Shown: positions 11,839-24,100, counted from the stretch's first letter. The stretch is DNA of 64,000 nucleotides from Siderastrea siderea (GCA_964030785.1 OZ034975.1:37603069-37667068), one strand, 5' to 3'. The notes: a model not told the origin generated them from the sequence alone. Numbers and translations: made by a program.

Positions 11839-12732
11839 AGAGAATGTCATCTTTTCTTTGCGGGAAATCGCGGGGTGCTTTTGACCGGCGTTTTTCTTGG
11901 CGGGAAATCGCATGACCATCGTCGCTTTTGAAAAAGAGGTTTCTTTAAAGGCTTAAGCTTCTTTAGCAAAACGATTGTACGAGAGTACTGAAGCACTTCA
12001 CAAAAAAAAAACATCTAATATCTATAAATGGAAAGAAAAAGTTCAAAAGAATACTGGTAGAAGGCGAAAAGTTCAAGTTACAAAAGCTGCCTTCAAAGGA
12101 CTTCATCGCTTTGTTTTCTTCACGGCGGAGAGCTTGCCCTGTTCTGAAACATAACCGCGTAAGTGAAGCTTTTAAAGGGTCTAAGGTACATGACTTTTAG
12201 TATTACGGTCAAAGAAATTACGTTTTGAAATGGGAATTTAATTCATGTCATTAGAAATGTGTCATTTACTTTTGACTTCAAAAAAATTATTAGAAAACGC
12301 GCTCAGATTTGTGACAGATGTAGTCTTAAATATTTTGCCATGCTCAGCCGATCCACGATTTTGGAAGTGTAACGCGAATTGCATTTAAGTATACACTTAC
12401 GGGTTTTCGAGTAAACGTTTTTCAAAAATGATTTCTCTGTCAATTATTTTGTGTTTGTTTTTTCATAACAGTAGGTCTAAGCACAGTCGCAAGACAACTA
12501 GCTGCACAATCATCACTTCAGTGAGATTACGACGAATATATTGCTTTCAATTTTGACTTTAGGGCACATCTCTTTGTGCAATTGTCGATTTTCTTGTCCT
12601 ACAAGTTTTCAATAGTAACAACCTTTTAAGCGAAGCAGTTGTCGGTTTAAAGCTATTTTATCCCAAAAGCTTCCGAAAACAGTTTTGTGCGTTCCTCAAA
12701 GTGGGTAACTTTATATAGGCTTACTTCGCATC

Positions 12733-13578
12733 CGCAAAACTTATGCCAGCATAATTTAAAGCGTGTTTGACGTTTGTTTGTTTTGAATCTTGATGGTCTC
12801 TACTGAGTTAGAAAACGAAATATAACTGCAGTTATTTAAAAAACTGTAAGCGAAACACTTGTCGATTTAAACCTATTATATCCGAAAAGCTTCCAAAAAC
12901 AATTCTGTGCATTTCTAAAAGCGCTCAAATTTCAAACAATTTGCAGCTGCAAAACTTATGCCATACAGTGTAGAGTTAAGCATGTTTGGTGTTTGTTTGT
13001 TTTCAATCTCGATGATCTCAAGTTAGAGAACGAAATATAAGGGTTACTTAAGTAACTATAAGCGAAGCAGTTTTGAGTTTAAAGCTCTTTTATCCGGCAA
13101 GTAATGAATGTTCTTCAAAGCGCTCGAATTTTTTCTCGGCTGCTATAAAAGCCTGCGCAAAACTTATGCCAGCATAATTTAAAGCGTGTTTGATGTTTGT
13201 TTGTTTTGAATCTTGATGGTCTCTACTGAGTTAGAGAATGAAATATAACTGCAGTTATTTAGAAAACTGTAAGCGAAACACTTGTCGATTTAAACCAATT
13301 ATATCCGAAAAGCTTCCAAAAACAATTCTGTGCATTTCTAAAAGCGCCCAAATTTCAAACAATTTGCAGCTGCAAAACTTATGCCATACAGTGTAGAGTT
13401 AAGCATGTTTGGTGTTTGTTTGTTTTCAATCTCGATGATCTCAAGTTAGAGAACGAAATATAAGGGTTACTTAAGTAACTATAAGCGAAGCAGTTTTGAG
13501 TTTAAAGCTATTTTATCCGGCAAGTAATGAATGTTCTTCAAAGCGCTCGAATTTTTTCTCGGCTGCTATAAAAGCCTG
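12733..13578. repeat. Two tandem copies of a 423-bp unit
   Basis: The stretch starting GCAAAACTTATGCCAGCATA at about 12,734 recurs at about 13,157 with few changes, and both copies end in CGGCTGCTATAAAAGCCTGC. Each unit is itself two diverged halves of about 210 bases (compare ACTTATGCCAGCATAATTTA with ACTTATGCCATACAGTGTAG), and a further diverged half lies at 12,610-12,730. It is a satellite-like higher-order repeat inside the intron. Confidence 0.85.
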
Positions 13579-14300
13579 CGTGACATTTCTTCGATAAGTT
13601 TATTACAAGTGCTTCGAAGCTCCCAAAATCCTTTCTTTCGGTTAATCCCAGTAAAATGCCGGTGAAATGCCTGTATAAATTTTTGACCAGACTAATAGTG
13701 GCAGCTCATGTTATTTGTTAACATCCGAACGCGATGAAGATAACCCATTTAAATTTTGTTGTTGTAAATGAGCGCCGTCTGAAGTTCATTCAAGCGAACA
13801 GCTACTAATCCAAGGAGGTTTGACAAGCCTTGACATTTAATGACAGGATATGGAAACATTGCAAAAACCACGCAAGACGGCTCGTGAGTAAAATATGTGT
13901 TCAGTTTGATGCCCGAAAAAAAAAATCAAGCTGTGCTCAGCCTCTAGAATGACCTTTCGAGCTTGGTTTTACAGAACAGATCCCCAAAGTATTGGAGGAC
14001 AATTCGGAACACTTTCGGGCTTTTTGAGAAACACTTTTCGGAAGCGAACGAGCCAAAAAAAACCCGAAATATATTTCAGACCAAAAAGTTTCAGGACTAT
14101 TTTTGAGAAACGAACACCAATTTATCTATATATTAGTTAAAGCGGAAGAGTCCCTTTTCCGATATCAATCTACTTAGATTGTATTACACTTAACTATGAG
14201 GCTTTTAAAACCAGAACACCCAAGCTTTGCAGAATAGCATATTTTTTGACACTTTTTCATGGCGCATGGCTTTACAGTGTATAGAATATTTAACACTTAC

Positions 14301-14555
14301 AATGTACAGTGACTACAGCTGAAGCTTCAACAGATCCCAGATTGTTCATGAATTTGCACTTGTACTCTGCACCATTGTCCACTCTCGTTAAGTTTACCAG
14401 CCGTAGCATCTCAGAGGTAGACAAAGTCACATTACTCCCTGTCTTTGTCCATGTCACGTTTGACTGTGGGCTTCCAGTTGCATTACAGAAAAGAACAGCA
14501 CTGTTGCCTTCAATAACTGTTTTATTGGAAGGAGCAGTCACAATTTCTGGAGCAT
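14301..14555 (-). CDS. Ig exon A3 (I-set domain, cassette 4)
   Basis: An 85-codon Ig domain, phase 1-1, GTAAGT donor. It starts APEIVTAPSNKTVIEGNS, with LFCNATGSPQSNVTWTKTG and DNGAEYKC. It belongs to the A type with A1 (24286) and A2 (20193), all sharing the LSTSE/ITTSE turn and the GAxY.C ending. It closes the fourth B-C-D-A cassette. The upstream intron (14556-15230) shows no other feature. Confidence 0.93.
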
Positions 14556-15230
14556 CTTAAACGTAAAATACACAGAATCAAGACTTAAAGTACAAAATAA
14601 AGAACACAAAATGGTGCAGTCTTTCCACGGAAACGTTTTAGCTCTAAACACTTACTTTGCAAACCCTATTAATAGCAATTAGAATTAGTTTAAACCCCAT
14701 GATATGGGTTTTTGTGACTCTTTCGGAAACTTCCTTCCCCTTCTTCATAATCTTCTCACTTAATTTTGGTACAATGGCTTTCCCACCAATTTGCAGGCAC
14801 CCAGCATAAACCTGATTAAAGAGAAGTCGTGTGGAATGAGGTACTGTCTTACAAAGGGTACACAAACTGGTTGGAATGACGACATGTTCTGCCCGCACAA
14901 CTTCCAATATATGGCACAAAAATTTGGTGGAATGAGATAGACCGTTTCTAAGATGTGTAGGTGGCGACCATTTTCCCACGACACAAAAGCACACTGAGCT
15001 TTGTGTAACGGAAGACTCTTGTCTGAAGGAGTTGGTTCAACCACCGTCACCTCCGAACTAAACAAACGTTGGTAAAAATACAGGTCCAACTTCACTCCCG
15101 GGTAGAAGTCTCACAAAGGATCCTACACAATTTTGCTGGACCTGTTCATCCAAGTTCACCCAACACTCTTAACGATTGTGCCCCTACTGTGCTAAACCCA
15201 CTCTAGATACACCTTTATTCAAAGACTTAC

Positions 15231-15497
15231 AGTGAACAGTGATATTTGCTGTAGCTGTAGCAGGACTCTCCACTCCATTACTGGCTGTACACTGATACTG
15301 AATCATGTTGTCAGGGGTCCCAGGTCTGCGCACATTAACCACTGTGAGAGACGCGACCTGAGAAAGCACTCCTGATTGGCCAATCAATGTCCAGGTTATC
15401 ACTGGAGAAGGCACACCCCTGGTATTGCACGTTAGAGTGATATTCCCTCCTTCGGTTACTGTGTAAGTCTGAGGAACCACCTTCGCAAATGGAGCAA
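15231..15497 (-). CDS. Ig exon D3 (longer D-type Ig domain)
   Basis: An 89-codon Ig domain, phase 1-1, GTAAGT donor. It starts APFAKVVPQTYTVTEGGN; Cys, Trp and Cys are near 24, 36 and 70. The D type is recognised by the RPGTPDNMIQYQC segment, which lengthens the E-F region by about four residues, and by a TASNGV turn. Closest to D2 (20836-21102). The intron upstream (15498-16210) contains a MITE of the TTAACCCTTTAAGC family. Confidence 0.93.
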
Positions 15498-15732
15498 CTG
15501 GAAATGAATAGTAAACATAAAATGTACAAGTAAGTGCATGAGAAATTGCACAAAGCACAATGTGGGGATTGGGGGCTTGGGTGTTAACATGACCCTAGGA
15601 GCTATGCCCACTAAAATTGTGAATTTCAGGCCATCCGTGCCAGTTAGAACAACGGCTAGAGGCCATGCCAAACGGGAAGCTTTGGTATTTCTGGTTGTTA
15701 GGGATTAAGATCATGTCGCATTTTTTCTAAAT

Positions 15733-15935
15733 TTACCCTTTAAGGTCCAAAATCAACATGCATCTTCTCCTCAAACGTTTCAACATATTTTTTATGGTAT
15801 GCGTAGGGGGAATTTCCCTGAAAATCAAGACATTTTATCTTTGGTGATCATTTCCTTTATTCTCGTGACCTGTATGCAGTAATATTGTAAGAGAAAATTA
15901 GATTCTGGTCACTACTGGAAATTAAGAGGTTAAGC
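15733..15935. mobile_element. MITE, TTAACCCTTTAAG family
   Basis: Starts TTACCCTTTAAGGTCC and ends AATTAAGAGGTTAA. Internal segments (ATTTCCTTTATTCTCGTGAC and ATCAAGACATTTTATC) match those at 16920-17112, 44602-45070 and 56632-56833. Non-coding. Confidence 0.6.
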
Positions 15936-16210
15936 GTAATGGCTTGAACAGTTGAGTATTAAAAGCATTAGACACCTCTGGAAAGGACACCTTAACTGAG
16001 TTGGCAAACCTGTGAGTTTGAGCCACATAACATTTTACGGTTGTTTGTATGGCAAAGAGATTTCGTGCATGCAGGTATGCAAGGATTCTCTGTTCCCACA
16101 TGAATGACTCAAAACTCACTGGCTCATATTTTCGCTTCAAGGCAAAAAATAATGCTCAAATGCGCATGGGTTTTTCATTATTTTTCCGGTGCCCTCTGTA
16201 GCAAACGTAC

Positions 16211-16468
16211 CAACAGCAGTGACACTGACAGTAGCATTGCGTCCTGTGCCAACTGTGTTTATAGGAACACAGGTGTACACTCCATCTGCCTTAACAGTCA
16301 CATTGAACACACCGGAGCTGCTGTTGCCAATGAGGATGTCATTGAAATAGAAGTCATACACGTGGGCAGGAGGATTGGCATCTGTACTGCAGTTAAGTGA
16401 CACAGTGGTACCATGCAGTACTGTGGTGTTACTGGGTACACTTGTAAGAGTTGAAGCAGTTGGTTGAT
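16211..16468 (-). CDS. Ig exon C3 (Trp-less Ig domain)
   Basis: An 86-codon Ig domain, phase 1-1, GTACGT donor. It starts QPTASTLTSVPSNTTVLHG, with LNCSTDANPPAHVYDFYFN and ADGVYTC. The two Cys are near 27 and 67, but the core Trp expected about 12 residues after the first Cys is absent; Tyr, Asp and Phe occupy the region. This feature is common to all C-type exons here. Closest to C2 (21927-22184). The upstream intron at 16469-17155 holds a MITE. Confidence 0.92.
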
Positions 16469-16919
16469 CTGAGAAAAATAAAGACAACAAACTGACAGTT
16501 CACTTCCAAAGTCAAACCCAGTCGCCCACGTAAGATTGTATAGCACATACGTGACTCTGGTGTCTGTGGATTAAACCCTAACTGTGACCAATCAAATAGT
16601 ATCTCAGTCAAATGGTTCAGTTAACTATACTGTACAAGGTACCCCTGCCAATCGCAACAAACACAAATTACCCAATCAACCAATCACAACTTGAGGCAAT
16701 TACATGTTACTGGCCCCAAGCGCAGGAAAACGTGCGCAAGCAAGTCGCAGTTGCTTTGAGTTTTTCTTGATTGGTCGAGAAAGTGGCACGAGATTTTTTA
16801 ACCAATCACAAAGTGGAGTAAAGCAAAACACGAATTACTTTTGACACTCAATGGAAAATTGCTCCAATTTTTGATTTGTGAAACTGCTGGGGAAAACTAG
16901 CTTACCCATGCAACCAATA

Positions 16920-17112
16920 CATTTTTGTATCAACATGCACATTCTCCTTAGTGTTGTCCATACACTTTTTGTGGTACTAGTTGAGAGAATTTGTGCAAAC
17001 ATCATGACATTTCATGTTTGGTTATCATTTCCTTTATTCTTGTGACCTCTACGTTTGATCAAGCAGTGATTAAAATTAAATGCTTGTCACTATTGGGGCT
17101 TAAAGGGTTAAT
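16920..17112. mobile_element. MITE, TTAACCCTTTAAG family
   Basis: Right end GGGGCTTAAAGGGTTAA is the family terminus, and the interior (CAACATGCACATTCTCC, ATTTCCTTTATTCTTGTGAC) matches the copy at 15733-15935. The left border is uncertain. Confidence 0.55.
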
Positions 17113-17155
17113 TATCATCAACTGTGATTCCACCTTTGGGGCGGATGTTACTTAC

Positions 17156-17407
17156 AATGAACATCCACTGCACAGGATGTGTTGTGGGTCCCGATGCCAT
17201 TTGAAGCACGGCAAACATAACTGCCAGATTCATTCCGTTTAATAGCTTCAATCACAAGCACCTCCTTAGATGAAAGAGTTGCCCCTGTACTTGCTCTGAT
17301 CCATGTAATATTAGGGGCAGGGTTGCCAGTCGCATTGCAATAAAATGTTCCATTGTCGCCCTCAGTAACTGGACTTGAACATTGTTGGATCGTCAGAGTT
17401 GGAGCAA
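17156..17407 (-). CDS. Ig exon B3 (B-type Ig domain)
   Basis: An 84-codon Ig domain, phase 1-1, GTAAGT donor. It starts APTLTIQQCSSPVTEGDN, then FYCNATGNPAPNITWIR and RNESGSYVC. B-type exons carry a third Cys early (IQQC) and a fourth late (TSCAVDVH), which could form an extra disulfide. Closest to B2 (23379-23630). Confidence 0.93.
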
Positions 17408-17510
17408 CTGCAAGAAATAGAAAAAGGTACATGTCAAGCAGGCTATCGAGCAGAAGTTCCCAGTCTAATTCAGCGGCCAGGAGCTGCTCGCATGACAATA
17501 CATAGAGGAT

Positions 17511-17645
17511 AGTACATAAGGGCGCAAAAAGATATGAATTTCATTTTCGAGTGGTGAAAACAATATTGTTAAATATTGTTAAAATATTGTTTTCAACACA
17601 AGAAAATAAAATTCACATCTTCAAGCCACCACGTAATTTTCTTTT
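17511..17645. mobile_element. MITE with AAGATATGAATTT..ATTCACATCTT termini
   Basis: Inverted ends GCAAAAAGATATGAATTTCA and TTCACATCTTCAAGCCACC surround an AT-rich core with ATATTGTT repeats. The same family occurs at 56085-56222. Confidence 0.6.
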
Positions 17646-17778
17646 TATTATATGGACAAAAACAAACAAACTTTATTTTCAACGGCGCGTTACGCCTCGA
17701 AAAAATTGGAGACTGCAAAATCGAGCAGTGTTTCTTTTAAAATAAATAACAATAGCATTATAAAAGGAAACAATAACA

Positions 17779-18265
17779 ATGCGTGTAAATTAGGGTCATT
17801 CATTTTTTCGCAAAACTGAAAAATGAAAAGTGAAAAGTGTCGGCTCAATTTCATTTTTTAAACCTCTTTAGAAAATGAAAAACGAATTTCGTGTAATTCA
17901 TTTTTTAATTTTCATTTTTTTTCTGAAGCTCGAAAAATGAAAAATGAATCTAGTGTTTGGTTAATTTCATCTTTTAACCTCTTCAAAAAATGAAAAACAA
18001 ATTCCGTGTGGTTCATTTTTCAAATTCCATTTTTTCTGGAAAAATGAAAAATGAATTGGGTTTTTGCCTAATTTTTCATTTTTTTTTAATGGAAAATGAA
18101 AAATAGTCAGAAATTCATTTTTCTAGCTTCAGAAAAAAAAGGAAATTATATAATGAACCTGAAATTCGTTTTCGTTTTCTAAAGAGGCTAAAAAATGAAA
18201 TTGAACCGACTTTTTTCATTTTTCAGTTTTGCGAAAAAATGAATGACCGTAATGTACACGCATTC
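17779..18265. mobile_element. 487-bp near-palindromic MITE
   Basis: The two ends are inverted copies (AATGCGTGTAAATTAGGGTC at the left; the right end reads the same in reverse with a few changes). The whole element is built of short A/T-rich inverted blocks containing TTCATTTTTC and GAAAAATGAA. It would fold into one long hairpin. Non-coding. Confidence 0.8.
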
Positions 18266-19920
18266 AGTAACACTTTTAATTTAAGAATGATTGCTAGAAC
18301 AAGAGAAATCTACTGCTACTGGACCTACTGATTGAGGATGGTTCCTACTCCTCTGCATTTTCTTTTTTTTTTTGTGACCGCCAAGATGAATTTCATGAAG
18401 ATTTTTGCAGGTCAGGGAACGGCATTGGTGTGATGTCTCGTCTCTCTTGAGTGGTATCCAGACATTCTCTGAAGATTCTAACATCGTATTTTGTTTTCTT
18501 TGCGGTATTTTCATTTTCTTTAGAAAACTTAACTGAATGGATATGTCATCTGAAATGTCAACAAACTGTCGAGAAGCCGCCATTGCGAAGAACAGACAAG
18601 AAAGAGCAAAAGTGCAAAAATGGGGGAAACAAAGTGCGCGCGCACATCCGGGACCTTTGGTACGTAACGTTTTCCATATTTCACGAAGTGAAAATATGGA
18701 AAATACGAGTGTTTTTAGTTTCTGGTAAAACACTGATGTCCATATAATAAAGCCAGTTATTTGTGAGTGTTTCTGAATGTTGCAGATCTTTGCGTCATTG
18801 TCTCTCACTTCTTGCATGTACGTGGATATGAAGCTGATCTTGATTAAGACCAGTAAAGCGGCCTTCACACGTCAAACTAACTTTGGCAAACTCGTGTTGG
18901 CAAACTCAAATTAGTGTGTGTGAACGACACAACAACGTGTTGGCAAACTGTTGGCGAAAAATAGAACTTTTTGAAGAGTGCACTTCTCGTTTGAACCTTA
19001 AAATCCATTGTAAGCGACCACCATTTGAATCAGGGGATGTTGTTGCTTATGGGAGATAATTCTTAGTATAATGCATCAGTCATCAGTGCAGCAGTGCCCA
19101 TACCCCCCCCCCCCCGGCCCGACAGCCTTTTTCTTTCCTTTTTTTTTACAAAAAAAGGCAAATTCCGAGGGGTGGGGACAAATAAGTCCACCAACTACCA
19201 CGGGGTGGGACCAAAAAAGAAGGCAAATGTCCCACCCCCGGGATCATCCAGAAAGCAACACTGCTCAAGATTTCCTAAATTATGACAAGAAATGTCACTC
19301 ATCATTATTTTCGCTGCTGTTCGGCTACCGTGCGTCTATCCTCCCGTTGTTCTTTTTCTTTAATGCCACTTATCAATAACATGCCAAATGTGTACATGAC
19401 AGTTGCTTTTGGTTTGCTATTTGGTTCAATTATTCCTTCATTTATTTTAAGGGGGTGGGGGGAGGGGGAAGGGCATCACTGGAGTTGACTGATGCAAAAA
19501 TGCAGCATTTCACTAAGAACTGATTTATATGGGATTTTGTGGAAAGAGTAGTGGCTTAAGGGGGATGGTCACTTATGAACCCCCTTTGATCAATTCAACT
19601 GTACATTGAATTTCAACACTAATGAATAGAGTTCTTTCTATTTCAAGTACACCTGTGGATTGAAACTGTACATTCGTTCTACTACATTACCGAATGGACA
19701 GACTGATGCTAATCTATTCATTCTTAAAACAGAATAGAATCCAGAAGAATGTGATAACCATCTAAAGCTATCAAATCCTCCACACTTGGGTTGAGGTTAC
19801 ATGAATACACGAGTTTCCATGGAAATACACCCTCTTTAAAACGAATTTATTTAGTTAAGCTGCATGGCAGGTAAGGTAAAGTCGCACACAAGCCATTGAG
19901 GCCCAAACGGCTGGAGCTTA
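18266..19920. other. Intronic stretch, no gene recognised
   Basis: Part of intron A2-B3 (17408-20192). It holds a poly-C run (19104-19116), purine-rich GGGGTGGGGGGAGGGGGAAG (19451 onward) and weak open frames with no recognisable protein. Nothing else is supported. Confidence 0.5.
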
Positions 19921-19929
19921 TCCAGGTTT

Positions 19930-20160
19930 CTGTAGCATGAAGCAACTGAGAGTATTGCTACTCTCCCTGGATGGGATGCTAGTCCATCGCAGGGTTACCC
20001 CCAGCAGTACGTAGCCGGTACGTTTTCAATGCACCTGGGTGGAGAGAGACAATGTGGGGAAGTTTCTTGTCTAAAGAAACAACACGATGGCAGGGACTGG
20101 GTGTCGAACCACCGACCTTCAGACCTGAAGTCCAACGTGCAAACCACTACACCACCACAG
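19930..20160 (-). mobile_element. tRNA-derived SINE
   Basis: On the minus strand it begins with a tRNA-like head (TGGTGGTGTAGTGGTTTGC, then GGTGGTTCGACACCC as a B-box-like stretch), followed by a body with GTTTCTTTAGACAAGAAAC and ending near GATGGGATGCTAGTCCATCG in the + orientation. This is typical of cnidarian SINEs. It sits a few bases from exon A2's donor. Confidence 0.7.
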
Positions 20161-20192
20161 TTAAGCTGCATGCATTATGTTTAAGTACTCAC

Positions 20193-20447
20193 ACAACACA
20201 GTTATCATGGCAGTAGTTTCTGCTGACCCCTCATCATTTTCCACTCTACATCTGTACACTGCGCCGTTATCTCCTCTCAACAATCTGGTAAGATTTAGGG
20301 TTTCAGATGTTGATAGTACACTGCTGTTTCCTTGTTTCGTCCACGTAACATTTGGCTGCGGATTACCAGTGGCATTACAGAACAGGATAACTCCATTTCC
20401 TTCGACAACTTGTTGAGCCGATGGAGCGGTGATGATCTCTGGAGGAT
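20193..20447 (-). CDS. Ig exon A2 (I-set domain, cassette 3)
   Basis: An 85-codon Ig domain, phase 1-1, GTGAGT donor. It starts PPEIITAPSAQQVVEGNG, with LFCNATGNPQPNVTWTKQG and DNGAVYRC. It shares the leucine-containing end (ITVLC) with A1, unlike the VH end of most exons. It closes cassette 3; the next intron (20448-20835) carries a tRNA-like SINE fragment. Confidence 0.93.
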
Positions 20448-20519
20448 CTAAACAACAAATGGAAAAATAAATACCACCAGAGTTCACACACTGTGCATGG
20501 ACAAAATAGTGTGAAAAAA

Positions 20520-20650
20520 TGCACAAATTTAGTTTGATGCGAGCGTGGGGCAAAGAAAAAAATCCGACTCCTCGAGGAATTGAACCCATAACCTTCTGTA
20601 CTCGAATACGCATTGTGACACGTGTTAACCGTTTCACTCCCACAGTAAGT
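20520..20650 (-). mobile_element. tRNA-like SINE fragment
   Basis: Minus strand contains GGGAGTGAAACGGTTAACAC and a B-box-like GGTTATGGGTTCAATTCC. Short and without a clear tail. Confidence 0.45.
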
Positions 20651-20835
20651 AATGGAAACTTCTAATGTACTAGGTTTAACTTTTGAGTCCACGAACGAAA
20701 TCCTTTGATGTGATCACTTGGTACTATTTGTTTTTCAGTATGTTGCAATACTGTTTTGGACACTCTTAGACACTCTTGGGAGTTTAAGGGTAAATACTGC
20801 ATCCAGCATTCACGTTGATTGTCCAATATACTTAC

Positions 20836-21102
20836 AATCAACAGTAATATTTGCTGTAGCTGTCACAGGACTCTTGACTCCATTACTGGCTGTACACTGA
20901 TACTGGATCATGTTGTCCGGGGTACCAGGCCTGCTCACATTGACAATGGTAAGTGAGGAGCCTGCAGGGAAATCTTTCACATCACCTATCCTTTTCCATG
21001 TGATGACAGGAGTAGGTTTACCAGAAGCATTGCAGGCTAATGACACATTCCTACCTGCCACAACAGTCAGTGCAGTGTTCGATATAGTTACTGATGGAGC
21101 AA
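20836..21102 (-). CDS. Ig exon D2 (longer D-type Ig domain)
   Basis: An 89-codon Ig domain, phase 1-1, GTAAGT donor. It starts APSVTISNTALTVVAGRN, with LACNASGKPTPVITWKRIG and the D signature RPGTPDNMIQYQC. Closest to D3 (15231-15497). The upstream intron (21103-21926) has no recognised feature. Confidence 0.93.
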
Positions 21103-21926
21103 CTGAAGATCAAAGAACAAAAAAAACTGATGAGTATAGATACAAGTCATGTACACTGAAGAACAGATGACAATTCAATGGTAAAACAAATATAATAGGG
21201 CCGGTTTTCAGTTTAGTTGATCTAACATTTGTCAACCTCCACAATACATTAAACACCTTTCCAGAACAGTTGTGTACCGCTATGTCATTCAATACGGTGA
21301 CCAATTCAACTGAGTATTCTTTCGTTTGCATGTGAATTGTGCAACATTCAAAAGAATTTTCAAACATTTAGGCCATCAAGGCAAAGTTATTTGCTCGCAA
21401 GTGAATAATAAATCAGCTTCGTTTATAAACTGTATGCTCTATTCAGAACAGTGAATTGAAATACTTGTCAAACGTTTATTATATCCAGCCCACCACATTT
21501 ACAGCTTACAGAACTTTGAATTGACTTTTTTTGCATTCATTTACGCCAGCGTTCACACTTCAGTTGGCGCCTGGGAAAAAATGCCAGGGCGTTCGCACAG
21601 AACTGTGGCCTGTTCACATGGGATTGACTGAACTGCACTTACTTGATGTAATGACAAAATAGGTAGACATTTTTGACACCAGTGATACAAGCATACTGTT
21701 CTTAATGGGGCAAAATGCATACAATTCAACTAAACTATTGCTCTGAACCCAGGCACATCAGCATTTCATCTAGTGAGATCCCCTAACTTAGGTTAGCCTG
21801 TAATGAGTACACTGACAAATGAATTCAAAAGCAAGTGAACAGTTCTCAGTCTCTTGTTAATTGCCTAGCAAAATGAAGTTAATGCCATGTGAAGTCTCTA
21901 AAGAGTCTGATCACTAGTGAACTCAC

Positions 21927-22184
21927 CAACAGCAGTGATGCTAACAGTTGCATTGTGCCCTGTGCCTACTCTGTTGATAGGAACACAGATGTACTGTCCA
22001 TCTGCCTTAACAGTCACATTGAACACACCCGAGCTGCTGTTACCAATGAGGGCGCCATTAAAGTAAAAGTAATACAGATGGGCAGCAGGATTGGCATCTG
22101 TACTGCAGTTAAGTGACACAGTGGTACCATGCAGTATTGTGGTGTTACTGGGAACACTTGTAAGAGCTGAAGCAGTTGGTTGAT
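21927..22184 (-). CDS. Ig exon C2 (Trp-less Ig domain)
   Basis: An 86-codon Ig domain, phase 1-1, GTGAGT donor. It starts QPTASALTSVPSNTTILHG, with LNCSTDANPAAHLYYFYFN and ADGQYIC. The core Trp is replaced by aromatic Tyr/Phe residues, as in other C-type exons. Very close to C3 (16211-16468). The upstream intron (22185-23378) holds no recognised gene. Confidence 0.92.
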
Positions 22185-23378
22185 CTATGAGAAATAAAAT
22201 CAAAGCCATTATTGACAATGTGTGAGAGTGCACCTAGTGGCTCATGTGTTGCACTTGAGGAAGCTGCCTGGATGGTTGTGGTTACAAGAATGATTTAATA
22301 ACTAACACTTCAGAAATAAAGTGGTGTTCCGTGGAATGCACTGAAAAGATGTTGGATCAGAGAAAGCTTAATGTCGAACTATTATTCTTGTTTCTTACCT
22401 TCATATGGTAAACATAAAAAGTAGGTATGCCAAAGGAAGGTAAAAACCACATTCTGACTGGCTCTTCGCTTCTTAACCAACGTTTTACCAATGAATCCTG
22501 CCTATACCTATTCAGTTAATTCCTAATGTTTTGGATCAACAAAAGGAAGAAGGCGAGGCCGAGAACAGAAATCCCTGCAAAACCAAGTTTTGGTTGATGC
22601 AAATGAATGATTTCTATTCTCAGCCTTGCCATCTTCCTTTCATGAGCACAGTTGTCAGATCTATGGATCTGGATTTTACATCAAAGAAGCAGAATTTCCA
22701 GACTACAGTTAAACAACACTCTCTGTGTCTGCCCCTCAGCTAAATGTTAACTTCACATTCAATTGTTTCTTTACACCACAGTGGTGGCATCTGAACTTAG
22801 GTAGTTTAAAACTGGAAAATAAAGTAATAATGCTCCATTAATTCTCTCTCTCTCTAACTTGGTGCACTGACAAACCATTACAGAACCTGAGTGTGTTTTT
22901 GTTTCTAGTAAGTGACTACTGGAGGCCATCTGAACTCCAGTAGCCACCTACTTTACTTTGATTTTCACTTAAGGTCAAGTGACAGATCGCAGGGACAGGT
23001 CTCTCTGATAAGCTGCCTTGTGTGCACTTGTTAGGTGGCATGTCACTGAGACGAGGCCCTTGCTTAGTGCACACGATGGGACTATAAACAGGAAATCCTG
23101 GATTATGATGAGGGTAACTGGAAGCTGGGATAAATAACGTTTCCCATTAGAAAATTCGTGTCATTTTGACCTTTTGGTCTGATTCTGTCAATAGCATTCC
23201 ATCCAAGAAAGTGTACAATGTAGTACTACAGCTACAGACACCAGGATGAACTCCTGTCATAGGTAACATTTTACAGCCTTGGGAAAACTCACAAAACTGC
23301 TGCACAAAGTGCATGCAATAAAAAAAAAAACTTTGTGTTATCAACTGCAATTCCACCTTTGAATCAAATGCTACTTAC

Positions 23379-23630
23379 AGTGTACATCAACTGCACAAGA
23401 AACATTGTGGGACCCAACGCCATTTGAAGCACGGCAAACATAACTGCCTGATTCATTCCGTTTAACAGCTTCCATCACAAGCATCTGATTAGATGAAAGA
23501 ATTTCCCCAGTCCTTGCTCTCACCCAAGTAATGCTGGGAGTGGGGTTGCCAGTTGCATTGCAATACAGTGTTGCATTGTCCCCCTCAGTCACTGGTGTAG
23601 AACACTGTTGAATCGTCACAGTTGGTGCAT
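23379..23630 (-). CDS. Ig exon B2 (B-type Ig domain)
   Basis: An 84-codon Ig domain, phase 1-1, GTAAGT donor. It starts APTVTIQQCSTPVTEGDN, then LYCNATGNPTPSITWVR and RNESGSYVC, with the same two extra Cys as B3 (IQQC and VSCAVDVH). It opens cassette 3. Confidence 0.93.
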
Positions 23631-23995
23631 CTGCAAAAATACATTAAGAGACCACATGACTTTGAAGTATGTTATGTTTATAACCACATTTGTACACCAA
23701 AATGCTTGATTGTGATTGGTTCTCCACACGCCTATTTGATATGTAATTGGAGGGTGATCATGTGGGTGTCCAATTACAGCTGTCCAATCTGAACTTTTTG
23801 TAATTGGATAGCTGTAATCGGACAACTATGCTACGTGTACGTCAATCAGGTGCACTGAAATGGGTTCTTTTTATACCTGTTTCTCCACTGCTTGCAAAAC
23901 TGATAATTAAAAGTACATCCCCAAAGGGCACGTAGATTTTCTAATCTTGCATTTTGTTATAGATACGATTAATTGGTCACTGGACTTCGTTTCGT

Positions 23996-24069
23996 TCAAT
24001 TCAGGGGTAATCATGCTCGTAATTACTAATCCTCCTTGCCCTACGCGCTCAGCCGATTTAAAATTACTT

Positions 24070-24093
<24 letters not shown>
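23996..24093. mobile_element. Short MITE-like inverted repeat
   Basis: CAATTCAGGGGTAATCA at the left is mirrored by CCGATTACTCCCTGAATTG at the right, about 100 bases in all. It lies in the intron A1-B2. Confidence 0.5.

Positions 24094-24100
<7 letters not shown>

Larger units (their letters stand above)
10858..14300. other. Intron A3-E1, 3.4 kb
   Basis: The first about 240 bases match the intron upstream of E2. The rest holds a GC-rich repeat-like patch with a poly-G run (11640-11930), a 423-bp tandem duplication (12733-13578) and AT-rich sequence. No coding exon was seen. Confidence 0.6.
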
